DNA from: CAYXRS01 sp964636485
GTDB taxonomy: Bacteria > Gemmatimonadota > Gemmatimonadetes > Gemmatimonadales > Gemmatimonadaceae
Assembly (NCBI GenBank): GCA_964636485.1
Contig: CAZWSO010000018.1
Span: 1 to 26,162, forward strand
Direction of reading: 5' to 3'
DNA: 26,162 nt
Positions 6,675 through 13,528 of this stretch are shown one piece after another (the first letter of the stretch is position 1; every line of letters begins with the position of its first letter). A model generated the notes under the pieces. The model was not told the origin of the DNA. It ran no database searches and saw nothing but the letters and a program-made list of their open reading frames with translations. The position numbers and the translations under genes are program-made.

Positions 6675-6953
6675 ATGTCCGAGATCACTTGCTCCCGCTG
6701 CAGCCAGACCCGAGAAGGCTTCGACCGCGCCCCCTTTCCGGGGCAGATCGGCGCACGGGTGCAGGCCGAGATCTGCACGGAGTGCTGGGGGCAGTGGCTG
6801 CGGCAGCAGACGATGCTGATCAACCATTACGGGTTGAATCTCATGGATCCGCAGGCTCGAGGATTCCTCGTAAAGAACATGGAAGCCTTCCTCTTCAAGA
6901 GCGGGAGAGAGGAAGAGGTGGACACCACCAAGAAGGGAACGATCAACTGGTGA
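6675..6953 (+). CDS. Fe(II)-trafficking protein, YggX family, with two CxxC motifs
   Basis: A 92-aa protein with the YggX pattern: small N-terminal strand, PFPGQIG, then a helix with WxQWxxxQTMLINHYGLNLMDPQAR and a C-terminal MEAFLF. YggX proteins protect iron-sulphur clusters from oxidative damage and help move ferrous iron. The E. coli type has a single cysteine near the N-terminus; here there are C6xxC9 and C34xxC37, together a four-cysteine set that could bind zinc, iron or a cluster. The C-terminus is longer than usual by a charged segment (REEEVDTTKKGTINW). The start ATG follows a short T-rich stretch without a good ribosome binding site. It is downstream of the desaturase on the same strand, an oxygen- and iron-dependent enzyme. 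Confidence 0.88.
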   Translation: MSEITCSRCSQTREGFDRAPFPGQIGARVQAEICTECWGQWLRQQTMLINHYGLNLMDPQARGFLVKNMEAFLFKSGREEEVDTTKKGTINW

Positions 6954-6962
6954 TCGCGGGCT

Positions 6963-7028
6963 GGCGCCCGCCGCCGGCGCCTGCGCGGGAACCCATCAGT
7001 CATCCCCCTGTAAGCGGGAATCCGTGAC
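6963..7028. repeat. Palindromes after yggX, including a REP-like element
   Basis: GGCGCC (6963-6968) can pair with GGCGCC (6976-6981), ten bases after the YggX stop. Then 6999-7028 is an imperfect palindrome: GTCA at one end, TGAC at the other, with TCCCC and GCGGGA around TGTAA. The GTCATCCC...GCGGGAATCC pattern resembles REP elements of other bacteria. It covers the GTG at 7024, which argues against that codon as the start of the next gene. Confidence 0.4.
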
Positions 7029-7068
7029 CGTTCGAGCTCGGCCCGCCTCTCATTCCTACCGGCTCCCA

Positions 7069-8865
7069 ATGCGCCGCACCGTAGTCCTGACCGCCACTCT
7101 CGCTGCCATCGCATGCTCGGGTGCCGCGCGCCCGCATACCTTTACGCCTCTCCCCCAGCCCACACTCGAGCCCCCGGCCGGGCAGGATCTGACCGGAGAT
7201 TGGGTGGGTGTTGCGCTGTCCTCCATGACGCTGCGCGAGAAGGCGGCGCAGATGGTGTGGCCGCAGATCCTGGGTGACTTCGTGCCGGGAGATGCGGAGC
7301 CGTGGTCACGCGCGACGCGGTTCGTCACCCATGAGAAGGTGGGCGGCTTCATCATCTCCGTTGGCTCGCCCACCGAGATCGCATCCAAGACGAACGCGCT
7401 CCAGCGGCTCAGCGGACTACCGCTGCTCTTCAGCGCCGACTTCGAGTTCGGCGCCGGATACCGCGCGCGCGGCGGCTATTTCCTCCCCAACGCCATCGAC
7501 CTGGGTGGCGCCACGCTATTCCCGCCGCAGATGGCGCTCGGTGCGTCGCGCGACGAGCGGCTGGCGTGGCACCAGGGGCGCGTCACCGCCGTGGAAGGAC
7601 GGGCGCTGGGTGTACACATCGCATTCGCGCCGATACTCGACGTAAACAACAATCCGGCAAACCCCGTCATCAACACGCGCTCGTACGGCTCTGATCCGGC
7701 GTTGGCCGGCCGGCTGGGCGCGGCGTTCGTGCGCGGTCTTCAGGAGAGCGGAATGATCGCCACCGGGAAGCACTTTCCCGGGCATGGCGACACCGAGGTC
7801 AACTCGCACCTCGCGCTACCGGTAGTGGCGGTGTCGCGCGCTCGGCTGGACAGCATGGAGCTGCCGCCGTTCCGAGAGGCGGTGCGCGCTGGCGTGGGAG
7901 CGATAATGACCTTTCACGGCGCCATGCCCGCGCTCGATTCCACGCTCGCACCCGGCACGCTGTCGCGCGCGGTGCTCACCGGCCTGCTGCGCGAGGAGAT
8001 GAACTTCGATGGTCTGATCGTCTCCGACGCGATGGACATGCGCGGCGTGCTTGACCGCTACGGCGCGATCGAAGCAGCCATCCTGGCAGTGGAAGCGGGA
8101 GCAGACATCCTCATCCAGCCGGTGGACGTGCGCGAGACCATCAGCGCAGTGGCAGCCGGTGTCGAGCGCGGCCGCTACACGGAAGCGCGGCTCGACCAGT
8201 CGGTGCGACGAATCCTGGAGGCCAAGCAACGGCTTGGGCTCGATCGTGAGCGACTGGTGGATGTGGAGGCGGTGCGCGAACGCGTGGGTGGCGCCGAGCA
8301 CTCGAGCATCGCCGCGTCGCTGGCGTCGCGTTCCGTCACGCTCGTGAAGGACTCGCTGCGCCAGGTGCCGCTGACTGGCACCCGGTCGACACGCGTGCTG
8401 AGCATCACGCTGGCGCCGCGCGCCGATCTGGGAGCGGGCGCCGTGTTCAACGCCGAGCTGCGCGCGACGTTCCCGCTCCTGCGCACGGAGTACGTGAACG
8501 CGGACTCGCGCGACGACGCCTGGCAGCGGCTGCTTCGTGCCGCCGATTCCGCGGACGTGGTGGTGGTGGCGCCGTACGTCGGGCATCGGTGGGATGCGAC
8601 GACCGTCGACGCGCCGCGCGCCTTCGCCGGCTTCCTCCGCGCGTTGGTGGAACGGGGGAAAAATCCGGTGGTGGTGGCGATGGGCAACCCGTATCTGCTC
8701 CAGCAGGTGCCGGACGTTCCGGCGTACCTCATCGGGTGGGGTGGCTTCCCCGTCTCCCAGCGCGCCGCCGTCCGCGCGCTGCTCGGTCGCGAGCCGATCA
8801 CCGGCCGCCTGCCGATCGAGATCGCGCCTTATGGCGTAGGGCACGGGCTGGAGAGGCGGTTCTAA
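7069..8865 (+). CDS. Glycoside hydrolase family 3 lipoprotein (beta-N-acetylhexosaminidase-like)
   Basis: A 598-aa protein from the ATG at 7069. It begins with a signal peptide and lipobox-like LAAIAC, predicting a lipidated Cys16. Residues about 45-400 are a GH3 TIM barrel: the family loop K234HFPGHGDT242 is followed by NSH, and the nucleophile is Asp320 in LIVSDAMDM. The KHFPGHGDT loop is the mark of the NagZ branch, which removes N-acetylglucosamine from muropeptides, so the likely role is peptidoglycan turnover outside the cytoplasm. The C-terminal 200 residues resemble the second GH3 domain (VVVVAPYVGHR, NPVVVAMGNPYLL), giving the length of BglX or LpqI-like enzymes rather than the 340-aa cytoplasmic NagZ. 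A GTG at 7024 is possible but would precede the signal peptide. Confidence 0.92.
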   Translation: MRRTVVLTATLAAIACSGAARPHTFTPLPQPTLEPPAGQDLTGDWVGVALSSMTLREKAAQMVWPQILGDFVPGDAEPWSRATRFVTHEKVGGFIISVGSPTEIASKTNALQRLSGLPLLFSADFEFGAGYRARGGYFLPNAIDLGGATLFPPQMALGASRDERLAWHQGRVTAVEGRALGVHIAFAPILDVNNNPANPVINTRSYGSDPALAGRLGAAFVRGLQESGMIATGKHFPGHGDTEVNSHLALPVVAVSRARLDSMELPPFREAVRAGVGAIMTFHGAMPALDSTLAPGTLSRAVLTGLLREEMNFDGLIVSDAMDMRGVLDRYGAIEAAILAVEAGADILIQPVDVRETISAVAAGVERGRYTEARLDQSVRRILEAKQRLGLDRERLVDVEAVRERVGGAEHSSIAASLASRSVTLVKDSLRQVPLTGTRSTRVLSITLAPRADLGAGAVFNAELRATFPLLRTEYVNADSRDDAWQRLLRAADSADVVVVAPYVGHRWDATTVDAPRAFAGFLRALVERGKNPVVVAMGNPYLLQQVPDVPAYLIGWGGFPVSQRAAVRALLGREPITGRLPIEIAPYGVGHGLERRF

Positions 8866-8927
8866 AAAGCCCTCGGCATCGGGAGAACGGATCCGCTCCG
8901 CCATGCGGGGCGTTTTCAGAAGCCCGC

Positions 8928-8946
8928 AAGTTCACAGTCCGAACTT
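8928..8946. promoter_or_regulatory. 19-bp palindrome AAGTTC-N7-GAACTT
   Basis: Six perfect pairs, AAGTTC (8928-8933) and GAACTT (8941-8946), separated by seven bases, 15 bases upstream of the putative -35 of the NrtR-like gene. Its size and symmetry suit a dimeric regulator, but no function is shown. Confidence 0.4.
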
Positions 8947-8960
8947 CGATCCCGGCCGTA

Positions 8961-8989
8961 TTGCAATTCGTTGCATTTTGTGAATAATT
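8961..8989 (+). promoter_or_regulatory. AT-rich promoter with TGCAA-N4-TTGCA palindrome
   Basis: The stretch is strikingly AT-rich for this genome. TTGCAA (8961-8966) could be the -35 and AATAAT (8983-8988) the -10, with a 16-base spacer. The palindrome TGCAATTCGTTGCA (8962-8975) overlaps the -35 box, as an autoregulatory operator would. With this -10 the transcript would begin near the ATG at 8997, so the message is very short-leadered or leaderless. Confidence 0.45.
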
Positions 8990-8996
8990 GGGCATC

Positions 8997-9674
8997 ATGC
9001 GCGAACGATCTGCCCCGGCGGGCGGGCGGCGGCATCATGTATCCGTGGATGCCGTACTCCTCACCACTCGCGACCGCGAGCTTACGGTGTTGCTGCGCCG
9101 CTCCGGCGCGCGCACCCGGGAGCGGTGGGAGCTGCCTTGGGAGACGCTCATCGCTGGCCAGGCCCTCGCTGCGTCCGCCGCCAGGCTGGGGAAGGCTGTG
9201 CTCGGGAGCGCACCATCCCATCTCGAGCAGATCGCCGCTTTCGCCGACGGGCGCCGGCACCCGGGAGGCGCGGGTGTGTCGGTGGCCTTTTTTGGCCTCG
9301 CGCCCGCGGGCAGCCCTGCGCCGGTTGGCGGGCAGTCGGCCTGGTTCCCGATGGATGAGCTGCCGCCGCTCGCCCCTCGCCATGCGACCATTGCCGATGC
9401 CGCCAGGCGTGCCGTGCGCGCGCAAGTGGAGGCTGCGCCGATCGCCTTCCGGCTGCTGCCCCCCACATTCACGCTCACACAGCTCCAGGAGGTGTACGAG
9501 TTACTGCTCGAGCAACAGCTGCACAAAGCTTCCTTTCGGCGCGCGCTCCTCGCCGCCCACCTCGTGGAGCCCATCGACGAGTGGCGCACCGAAGGACGCG
9601 GCCGGCCGGCCCAGCTCTTTCGTTACGCTCCGGCAAGGCGGAAGGTGGCGAGGGGCGGGGTACGGTTTGGTTGA
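8997..9674 (+). CDS. NrtR-like Nudix transcriptional regulator
   Basis: A 225-aa protein. Residues 12-145 are a Nudix fold (VSVDAVLLTTRDRELTVLLRRSG; WELPWETLIAGQALAASAARLG; VSVAFFGLAP). In place of the catalytic box GX5EX7REUXEEXGU there is a degenerate segment lacking REXXEE, so it should not hydrolyse. Residues 157-212 are a winged helix typical of this family: FTLTQLQEVYELLLEQQL, FRRALL, then GRGRPAQLFRY. Nudix-wHTH proteins of the NrtR group sense ADP-ribose or related nucleotides and repress NAD or sugar genes. Here no NAD gene is adjacent, so the target may be itself or distant. The start could be the ATG at 8997 or a TTG at 8988. The last 15 residues are basic. Confidence 0.87.
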   Translation: MRERSAPAGGRRHHVSVDAVLLTTRDRELTVLLRRSGARTRERWELPWETLIAGQALAASAARLGKAVLGSAPSHLEQIAAFADGRRHPGGAGVSVAFFGLAPAGSPAPVGGQSAWFPMDELPPLAPRHATIADAARRAVRAQVEAAPIAFRLLPPTFTLTQLQEVYELLLEQQLHKASFRRALLAAHLVEPIDEWRTEGRGRPAQLFRYAPARRKVARGGVRFG

Positions 9675-9683
9675 GAGCCGTCC

Positions 9684-9787
9684 AGCCGCCAGCTGCTTAG
9701 CTGAAAAGCCTGCCAGCTGCATCCGTGTGGGGCCATCGAACAGCGAGCTGGCAGCCGCCAGCTGCTTGGCTGAAAGCCTCCAACTGC
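9684..9787. repeat. Direct repeat pair in a 257-base gene-free gap
   Basis: Copy one (9684-9720) and copy two (9753-9787) share AGCCGCCAGCTGCTT, then (A/G)GCTGAAA, and end in related CCTGCCAGCTGC / CCTCCAACTGC. Copy one contains a hairpin CAGCT-GCTT-AGCTG. The pair begins ten bases after the NrtR-like stop. The rest of the gap to 9931 holds no gene; CAGC/GCTG words continue to about 9870. Confidence 0.65.
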
Positions 9788-9918
9788 TCCGAGTGAGGCA
9801 GGCATCAAGCGGCGAGCTCGTCGCTGGCCGACAGCCGTCTTCGTCCCGTGACTGAAAGCTGACGATCCCGCTATTGAGTAATCCGGCCTGTTAGTTGCAC
9901 TCTGTTCCTATAAGCTTT

Positions 9919-9924
9919 AAGGAG
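9919..9924 (+). promoter_or_regulatory. Ribosome binding site deciding a GTG start
   Basis: AAGGAG seven bases before the GTG at 9932. It is among the best Shine-Dalgarno matches in the window and sets the start of the hypothetical gene at GTG rather than at the internal ATG (9992). TATAAG at 9909-9914 could be a -10, without a convincing -35. Confidence 0.6.
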
Positions 9925-9931
9925 CAAGCGC

Positions 9932-10285
9932 GTGAGACACCGCGGCGCGATACGCCCGCTGGCGCCGGACACGAAGGAAACCTACCCGGCGATGGTGCGG
10001 CCTCCAGACAGGGAGGACGCCGAGGATCGTGTTCGCACGATCGAACTTCGGCCGGGCGTCGTGTGGCGGATCAGGATGGTGGCGCGGCTGGTGAGGGAGG
10101 ACATCATGCTCGGCACGCACACCGCGTGTCTCATCGTCCGCCTCGAGCGCCCCGGGCTGGACGAAAGCAAAGGCGATCTGCTCACTACGTTGCGCGCCGA
10201 CTCCTTGGAGGAGGTTCCGGAGGCTCAGCTCCACTCCCTTCTGGACCGGTACGGGACCCCCCGCCGTCGTTCAGCCAGAGGCTGA
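9932..10285 (+). CDS. Hypothetical protein
   Basis: A 117-aa protein of unrecognised family. The first 35 residues are polar. The middle, RTIELRPGVVWRIRMVARLVREDIMLGTHTACLIVRLERPG, looks like alternating beta strands, and the end, TLRADSLEEVPEAQLHSLLDRYG, like one or two amphipathic helices, suggesting a small folded alpha/beta domain. It has no cysteine cluster, signal peptide or membrane segment. Codon third positions are GC-rich as in neighbouring genes, and AAGGAG precedes the GTG, so it is probably real. The stop codon lies in a hairpin (TCAGCC-AGA-GGCTGA, 10271-10285). It is convergent with the NHEJ operon, and its function is unknown. Confidence 0.65.
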   Translation: MRHRGAIRPLAPDTKETYPAMVRPPDREDAEDRVRTIELRPGVVWRIRMVARLVREDIMLGTHTACLIVRLERPGLDESKGDLLTTLRADSLEEVPEAQLHSLLDRYGTPRRRSARG

Positions 10286-10332
10286 CGGGCCACCAATATG
10301 CCCTGCTGACAACTGCCCAGCCACCTGGCTGG
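10271..10332 (+). terminator. Two tandem hairpins at the end of the hypothetical gene
   Basis: TCAGCC-AGA-GGCTGA (10271-10285) includes the stop codon. CCAGCC-ACCT-GGCTGG (10317-10332) follows 31 bases later with a related stem. Neither has a T-run. They probably mark the 3' end of this transcript. Confidence 0.35.
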
Positions 10333-10403
10333 CGGATGAACGCGTGGTGTTCTCAGCACCGACGTTCTTACCCGTAGTCTCGTTCTTCCCCGCTGTGCCA
10401 TTG

Positions 10404-10703
10404 TCAGTCGCCCCGCCGTCCCCCGTCGTCATGCCGCGACTGCCAGGCTATCAGATGGCGCGCGATGGCGACGTTGTCCGCGGCCACCTTGTACAGCTCG
10501 CCGAACACTTCCTCGCGGTCGCTCCCCGCGCGCTCCAAGATGACCGGCGGCGAGTGTCCGCGGCGTCGCCCGGGATCGCCGCGCCGTTCCACGCGCAGCA
10601 TCGCCCTTACGCTCGGCCCCTCCTCATGGAGGGATTCGATCGTGACCATGCCGCCGCCGGGCAGCATGCGCGTGTACAGTACGACGGGTTCCATCATCTT
10701 CAT
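10404..10703 (-). CDS. Small hypothetical protein downstream of LigD
   Basis: A 99-aa protein starting MKMMEPVVLYTRMLPGGGMV. The frame is open further upstream, but GGAGGTG (10713-10719) nine bases before the ATG at 10703 fixes the start. The first half reads as beta strands (VVLYTRML, MVTIESLHEE, VRAMLRVERR), then a basic loop (GDPGRRRGHS), then a helix (REEVFGELYKVAADNVAIARHLIAW). No known family is recognised. The gene begins 35 bases after the LigD stop on the same strand and so is likely the third gene of the Ku-LigD transcript. That position suggests, without showing, a link to end joining. Confidence 0.65.
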   Translation of the reverse strand: MKMMEPVVLYTRMLPGGGMVTIESLHEEGPSVRAMLRVERRGDPGRRRGHSPPVILERAGSDREEVFGELYKVAADNVAIARHLIAWQSRHDDGGRRGD

Positions 10704-10738
10704 CGCTCGCGCCACCTCCCGCCGCGTGTGCCGCGGAG

Positions 10739-13483
10739 TCAGGTGCCGGCCGCCGAACGCAACGCCGCCGCCGTGTTCAGGCGTCGCATGTGCGCCCCCC
10801 ACAGATCCCCGAGCCGAGCCAGTCGTTCCGGAACCGTCGCCAGTGTGAAGGCGCCGGGATCGAGGTCGTCGTTCAGCTCCGGCCAGTCGAGCGGCGTTGA
10901 TACCGTGGCTTCCGGCCGCGCGCGCACCGAGTACACAGACGCGATGCTCTTGCCCTGCACGTTCTGCAGATAGTCAACGTACACCGACGAAGCGCTGCGT
11001 CCCTTCACCGCGCGCAGTACGGTCGCGTCGCGCGGGTGCCGCCGCGCCACCCTCGTCGCGATCACCTGCGCCAGGAGGACAGCGGTATCGTAGCTCGTGC
11101 GCCGGGGAAGGGGAATGGCGATGTGCAGTCCCCGCGAACCCGACGTCTTCAGGGCGGCACGGAGCCCGAGGGCGTCCAGCTCCTCGCGTACCCACCTCGC
11201 GACGTCCACAACCCGGCGGAAGCCGGCCTTGGCCTGAGGATCGAGGTCGAGATAGGCATAGTCGGCCCATTCCAGCGAGTCCAACCGGGAGTGCCAGGGA
11301 TCCATGGAGATGCAGCCGAGCTGCACCAGGTACAGGAGCGTGGCCAGATCGCCTCCCACCAGCCGTGGGTCCGACTTCCCCTCCGAGTTGCGGACGGTGC
11401 CGACACGAACCACGGGGGCCATTCCGGGAGATGGCCGCTGCTGGAAGAAGAACTCGCCGTGAACGCCGTTCGGGTAGCGCTTGAGGACGAGCGGCCGGTC
11501 GCGAAGCGCCGGCAGGAGATGCTCGGCAACGACGGCGTAGTAGCGCATCAGGTCGCCCTTGGTGAAGCCGGTCTCGGGGAAGAACAGCTTGTCCAGGCTG
11601 GAGACGGCGAGCGTCTTGCCGCGTCCGAGGCGAAGGGTTCCGCTGCCGCTCGCCGCCTCAATCCCGATGAGCTGTGACAGCACATCATCGTCGCGCGCCG
11701 TCGAGGATCCGGATTTCTTCTCACCCGTTCGCCGGCCGCCCGTTCGCTTACCTTCCGTTCGCCGCGCGCTCTTTCGCATTCCGCTCGTTCGCTGCCCGCT
11801 CGCCCCTTCGTTGCTCGCTGGCTGCCGGCCCGTCCGCTGCACGCTCGTCCGCTCGCGAGTCACCTCGCGCGGCTCCTTGTCGTCGCGGGTTCCCAGATAG
11901 ATCGGCTGGCGCAGCTTTCCCTCGGTGGTCCACTCGTTGAACTTGACCTCCACCACCACCTCCGGGCGCACCCAGTGGGGGCGCTCGTTGGTCCGCGGCG
12001 TGGTCGTGTACGGCGACGTCTTCCGCTCCAGCGGCAGAAGCCGCTGGTACATGTCGCGCAGCGAGTCGCGCGTGAAGCCGCCGCCGGTGTGCCCGGCGTA
12101 GATCAGATCGTCGCCGTCGTAGTAGCCGAGCAGGATGGCGCCAAGGTGCTGGCGCGATTCGCGCGGCTCAGTCCAGCCGCCGACCACGAACTCCTGCCGA
12201 GGTTCGATCTTCAGCTTGAGCCAGTCGCGCGAGCGAACGCCGGGACGGTAGGGAGCGTCCGCGCGTTTGGCGATGATCCCCTCCCAGCCGGCGGCATGGG
12301 CGCGCTCGAGCATGGCGTTGCCGTCGCCCGGCAGCGTCTCGCCCAGCCGCAGCGCTTCGCCCGTGCGGTTCCGCAGCCGCTTCTCGAGTCGCGCCCGCCG
12401 CTCCGACCATGACTCGCTCAGCAGCACCTTGGTGCCGTCCACGAGGATGTCGAAGGCGATCAGTGCGGCCGGGGTCTCCTCGCGCGCGCGGTCGATTGCA
12501 GAGCTGCCGGTGAGGTGCGTGCGACCCTGGAGGCGCTGAAAGCGCGCCGGCGATCCATCGACGATGGCGACTATCTCTCCGTCCAGCACCATGTCGCGGC
12601 GCGCACGGGCGGCGAGCTTTCGCAGCGCGTCGGTGACTTCGGGGAACTGTCGCGCCTTCTCCTTGCCGTTGCGCGTAACCAGGCGCACGTCATCGGAGGT
12701 AGCGAAGGCGAGCACGCGAATGCCGTCGTACTTCGGCTCGAAGGTCCACCCTTCACCCTCGGGCATGGCACTGCCGAGGTGCGCGTACATCGGCTCGATC
12801 GCGGCCGCGTCGAGGACTGCCGCCGCGGCGGCAGACGCGCTTTCGGATCTCTTCCGCCTCGATTCCCGGTTGCTCGACCAGCCGGGCGGATCGCCAGCGA
12901 TCTCTTCCATCTCGCGGCCGGTGACGACCGATGTCATCTCCTCGGCGGTGATGTCCAGATCGCTGGCGGCGTACTCGTCCTTCGCCTTGACGAGCAGCCA
13001 CTCCGCCTTGGAGGACGAGCCGTCGGATCTGCGCGTGCGTATGAGTGTGAAGGCGCCGCGCACCCGCTCGCCGTGCAGGACCACGTCCACCTTGCCGCGC
13101 ATGAGCGAGCGTCGCAGCGTAGCGAGCGGATCGGTCCCCGGCCGCAGCGGCTCGTAGCTGCCGCGGTCCCAGATCATCACCGTGCCGCCGCCGTACTCTT
13201 CCTTCGGGATCGTCCCCTCGAAGGTGTTGTACTCGATGGGATGATCCTCCACCTCGATCGCCAAACGCTTCACAGATGGATCGAGGCTCGGCCCCTTCGG
13301 CACCGCCCAGCTCTTCATCACGCCATCGAGCTCGAGGCGCAGATCGTAGTGCAGTCGCGATGCGTCGTGTTTCTGGATGACGAACTGGAGCTCACGCGCG
13401 CGCGACAGGCGCGCGCGGCCGCTCGGCTCGTGCGTCTTCCGGAAGTCACGCTTGCGCCTGTACTCCTCGAGCTTCGTCGCCAT
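10739..13483 (-). CDS. ligD: Multifunctional DNA ligase D (phosphoesterase-ligase-polymerase)
   Basis: A 914-aa protein from the ATG at 13483 (MATKLEEYRRKRDF). Domains in order: 3'-phosphoesterase, about 25-190 (FVIQKHDASRLHYDLRLELDG; HPIEYNTFEGTIP); ATP-dependent ligase, about 230-530, with adenylated Lys251 in EPKYDGIR, then DGEIVA and the OB-fold part WLKLK, VGGWTEP; an Arg/Ser/Thr/Gly-rich linker at about 540-600; and primase-like polymerase, about 610-905 (LDKLFFPETGFTKGDLMRYY, LDLDP, KTSGSRGLHIAIPL). Order PE-Lig-Pol is the Pseudomonas type, not the mycobacterial Pol-PE-Lig. It fills, trims and seals broken DNA ends held by Ku. An Ala-rich insertion joins PE and ligase (about 200-225). 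A GTG at 13513 would add ten residues. Ku lies 45 bases upstream. Confidence 0.95.
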   Translation of the reverse strand: MATKLEEYRRKRDFRKTHEPSGRARLSRARELQFVIQKHDASRLHYDLRLELDGVMKSWAVPKGPSLDPSVKRLAIEVEDHPIEYNTFEGTIPKEEYGGGTVMIWDRGSYEPLRPGTDPLATLRRSLMRGKVDVVLHGERVRGAFTLIRTRRSDGSSSKAEWLLVKAKDEYAASDLDITAEEMTSVVTGREMEEIAGDPPGWSSNRESRRKRSESASAAAAAVLDAAAIEPMYAHLGSAMPEGEGWTFEPKYDGIRVLAFATSDDVRLVTRNGKEKARQFPEVTDALRKLAARARRDMVLDGEIVAIVDGSPARFQRLQGRTHLTGSSAIDRAREETPAALIAFDILVDGTKVLLSESWSERRARLEKRLRNRTGEALRLGETLPGDGNAMLERAHAAGWEGIIAKRADAPYRPGVRSRDWLKLKIEPRQEFVVGGWTEPRESRQHLGAILLGYYDGDDLIYAGHTGGGFTRDSLRDMYQRLLPLERKTSPYTTTPRTNERPHWVRPEVVVEVKFNEWTTEGKLRQPIYLGTRDDKEPREVTRERTSVQRTGRQPASNEGASGQRTSGMRKSARRTEGKRTGGRRTGEKKSGSSTARDDDVLSQLIGIEAASGSGTLRLGRGKTLAVSSLDKLFFPETGFTKGDLMRYYAVVAEHLLPALRDRPLVLKRYPNGVHGEFFFQQRPSPGMAPVVRVGTVRNSEGKSDPRLVGGDLATLLYLVQLGCISMDPWHSRLDSLEWADYAYLDLDPQAKAGFRRVVDVARWVREELDALGLRAALKTSGSRGLHIAIPLPRRTSYDTAVLLAQVIATRVARRHPRDATVLRAVKGRSASSVYVDYLQNVQGKSIASVYSVRARPEATVSTPLDWPELNDDLDPGAFTLATVPERLARLGDLWGAHMRRLNTAAALRSAAGT
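11680..11880 (-). repeat. Degenerate repeat tract encoding the LigD linker
   Basis: Imperfect repetition of CGTTCG/CGCTCGTC-like words on the plus strand, read on the minus strand as an Arg-Thr-Gly-Ser-rich linker with RRTGEK, KRTGGRR and GQRTSG motifs between ligase and polymerase domains. The reading frame is kept throughout. Confidence 0.5.
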
Positions 13484-13528
13484 CGCTGAGCTGGTCAACA
13501 GGGGGGCGCTCACCGCCCAGCCCGGCGT

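Noticed and set aside
5663..6823. Minus-strand 386-aa frame
   Set aside because: Covers the desaturase and the start of the yggX gene in antisense; His/Arg/Pro-rich composition typical of a shadow.
7816..8904. Minus-strand 362-aa frame
   Set aside because: Antisense of the GH3 gene, with shadow composition (His, Arg, Gln).
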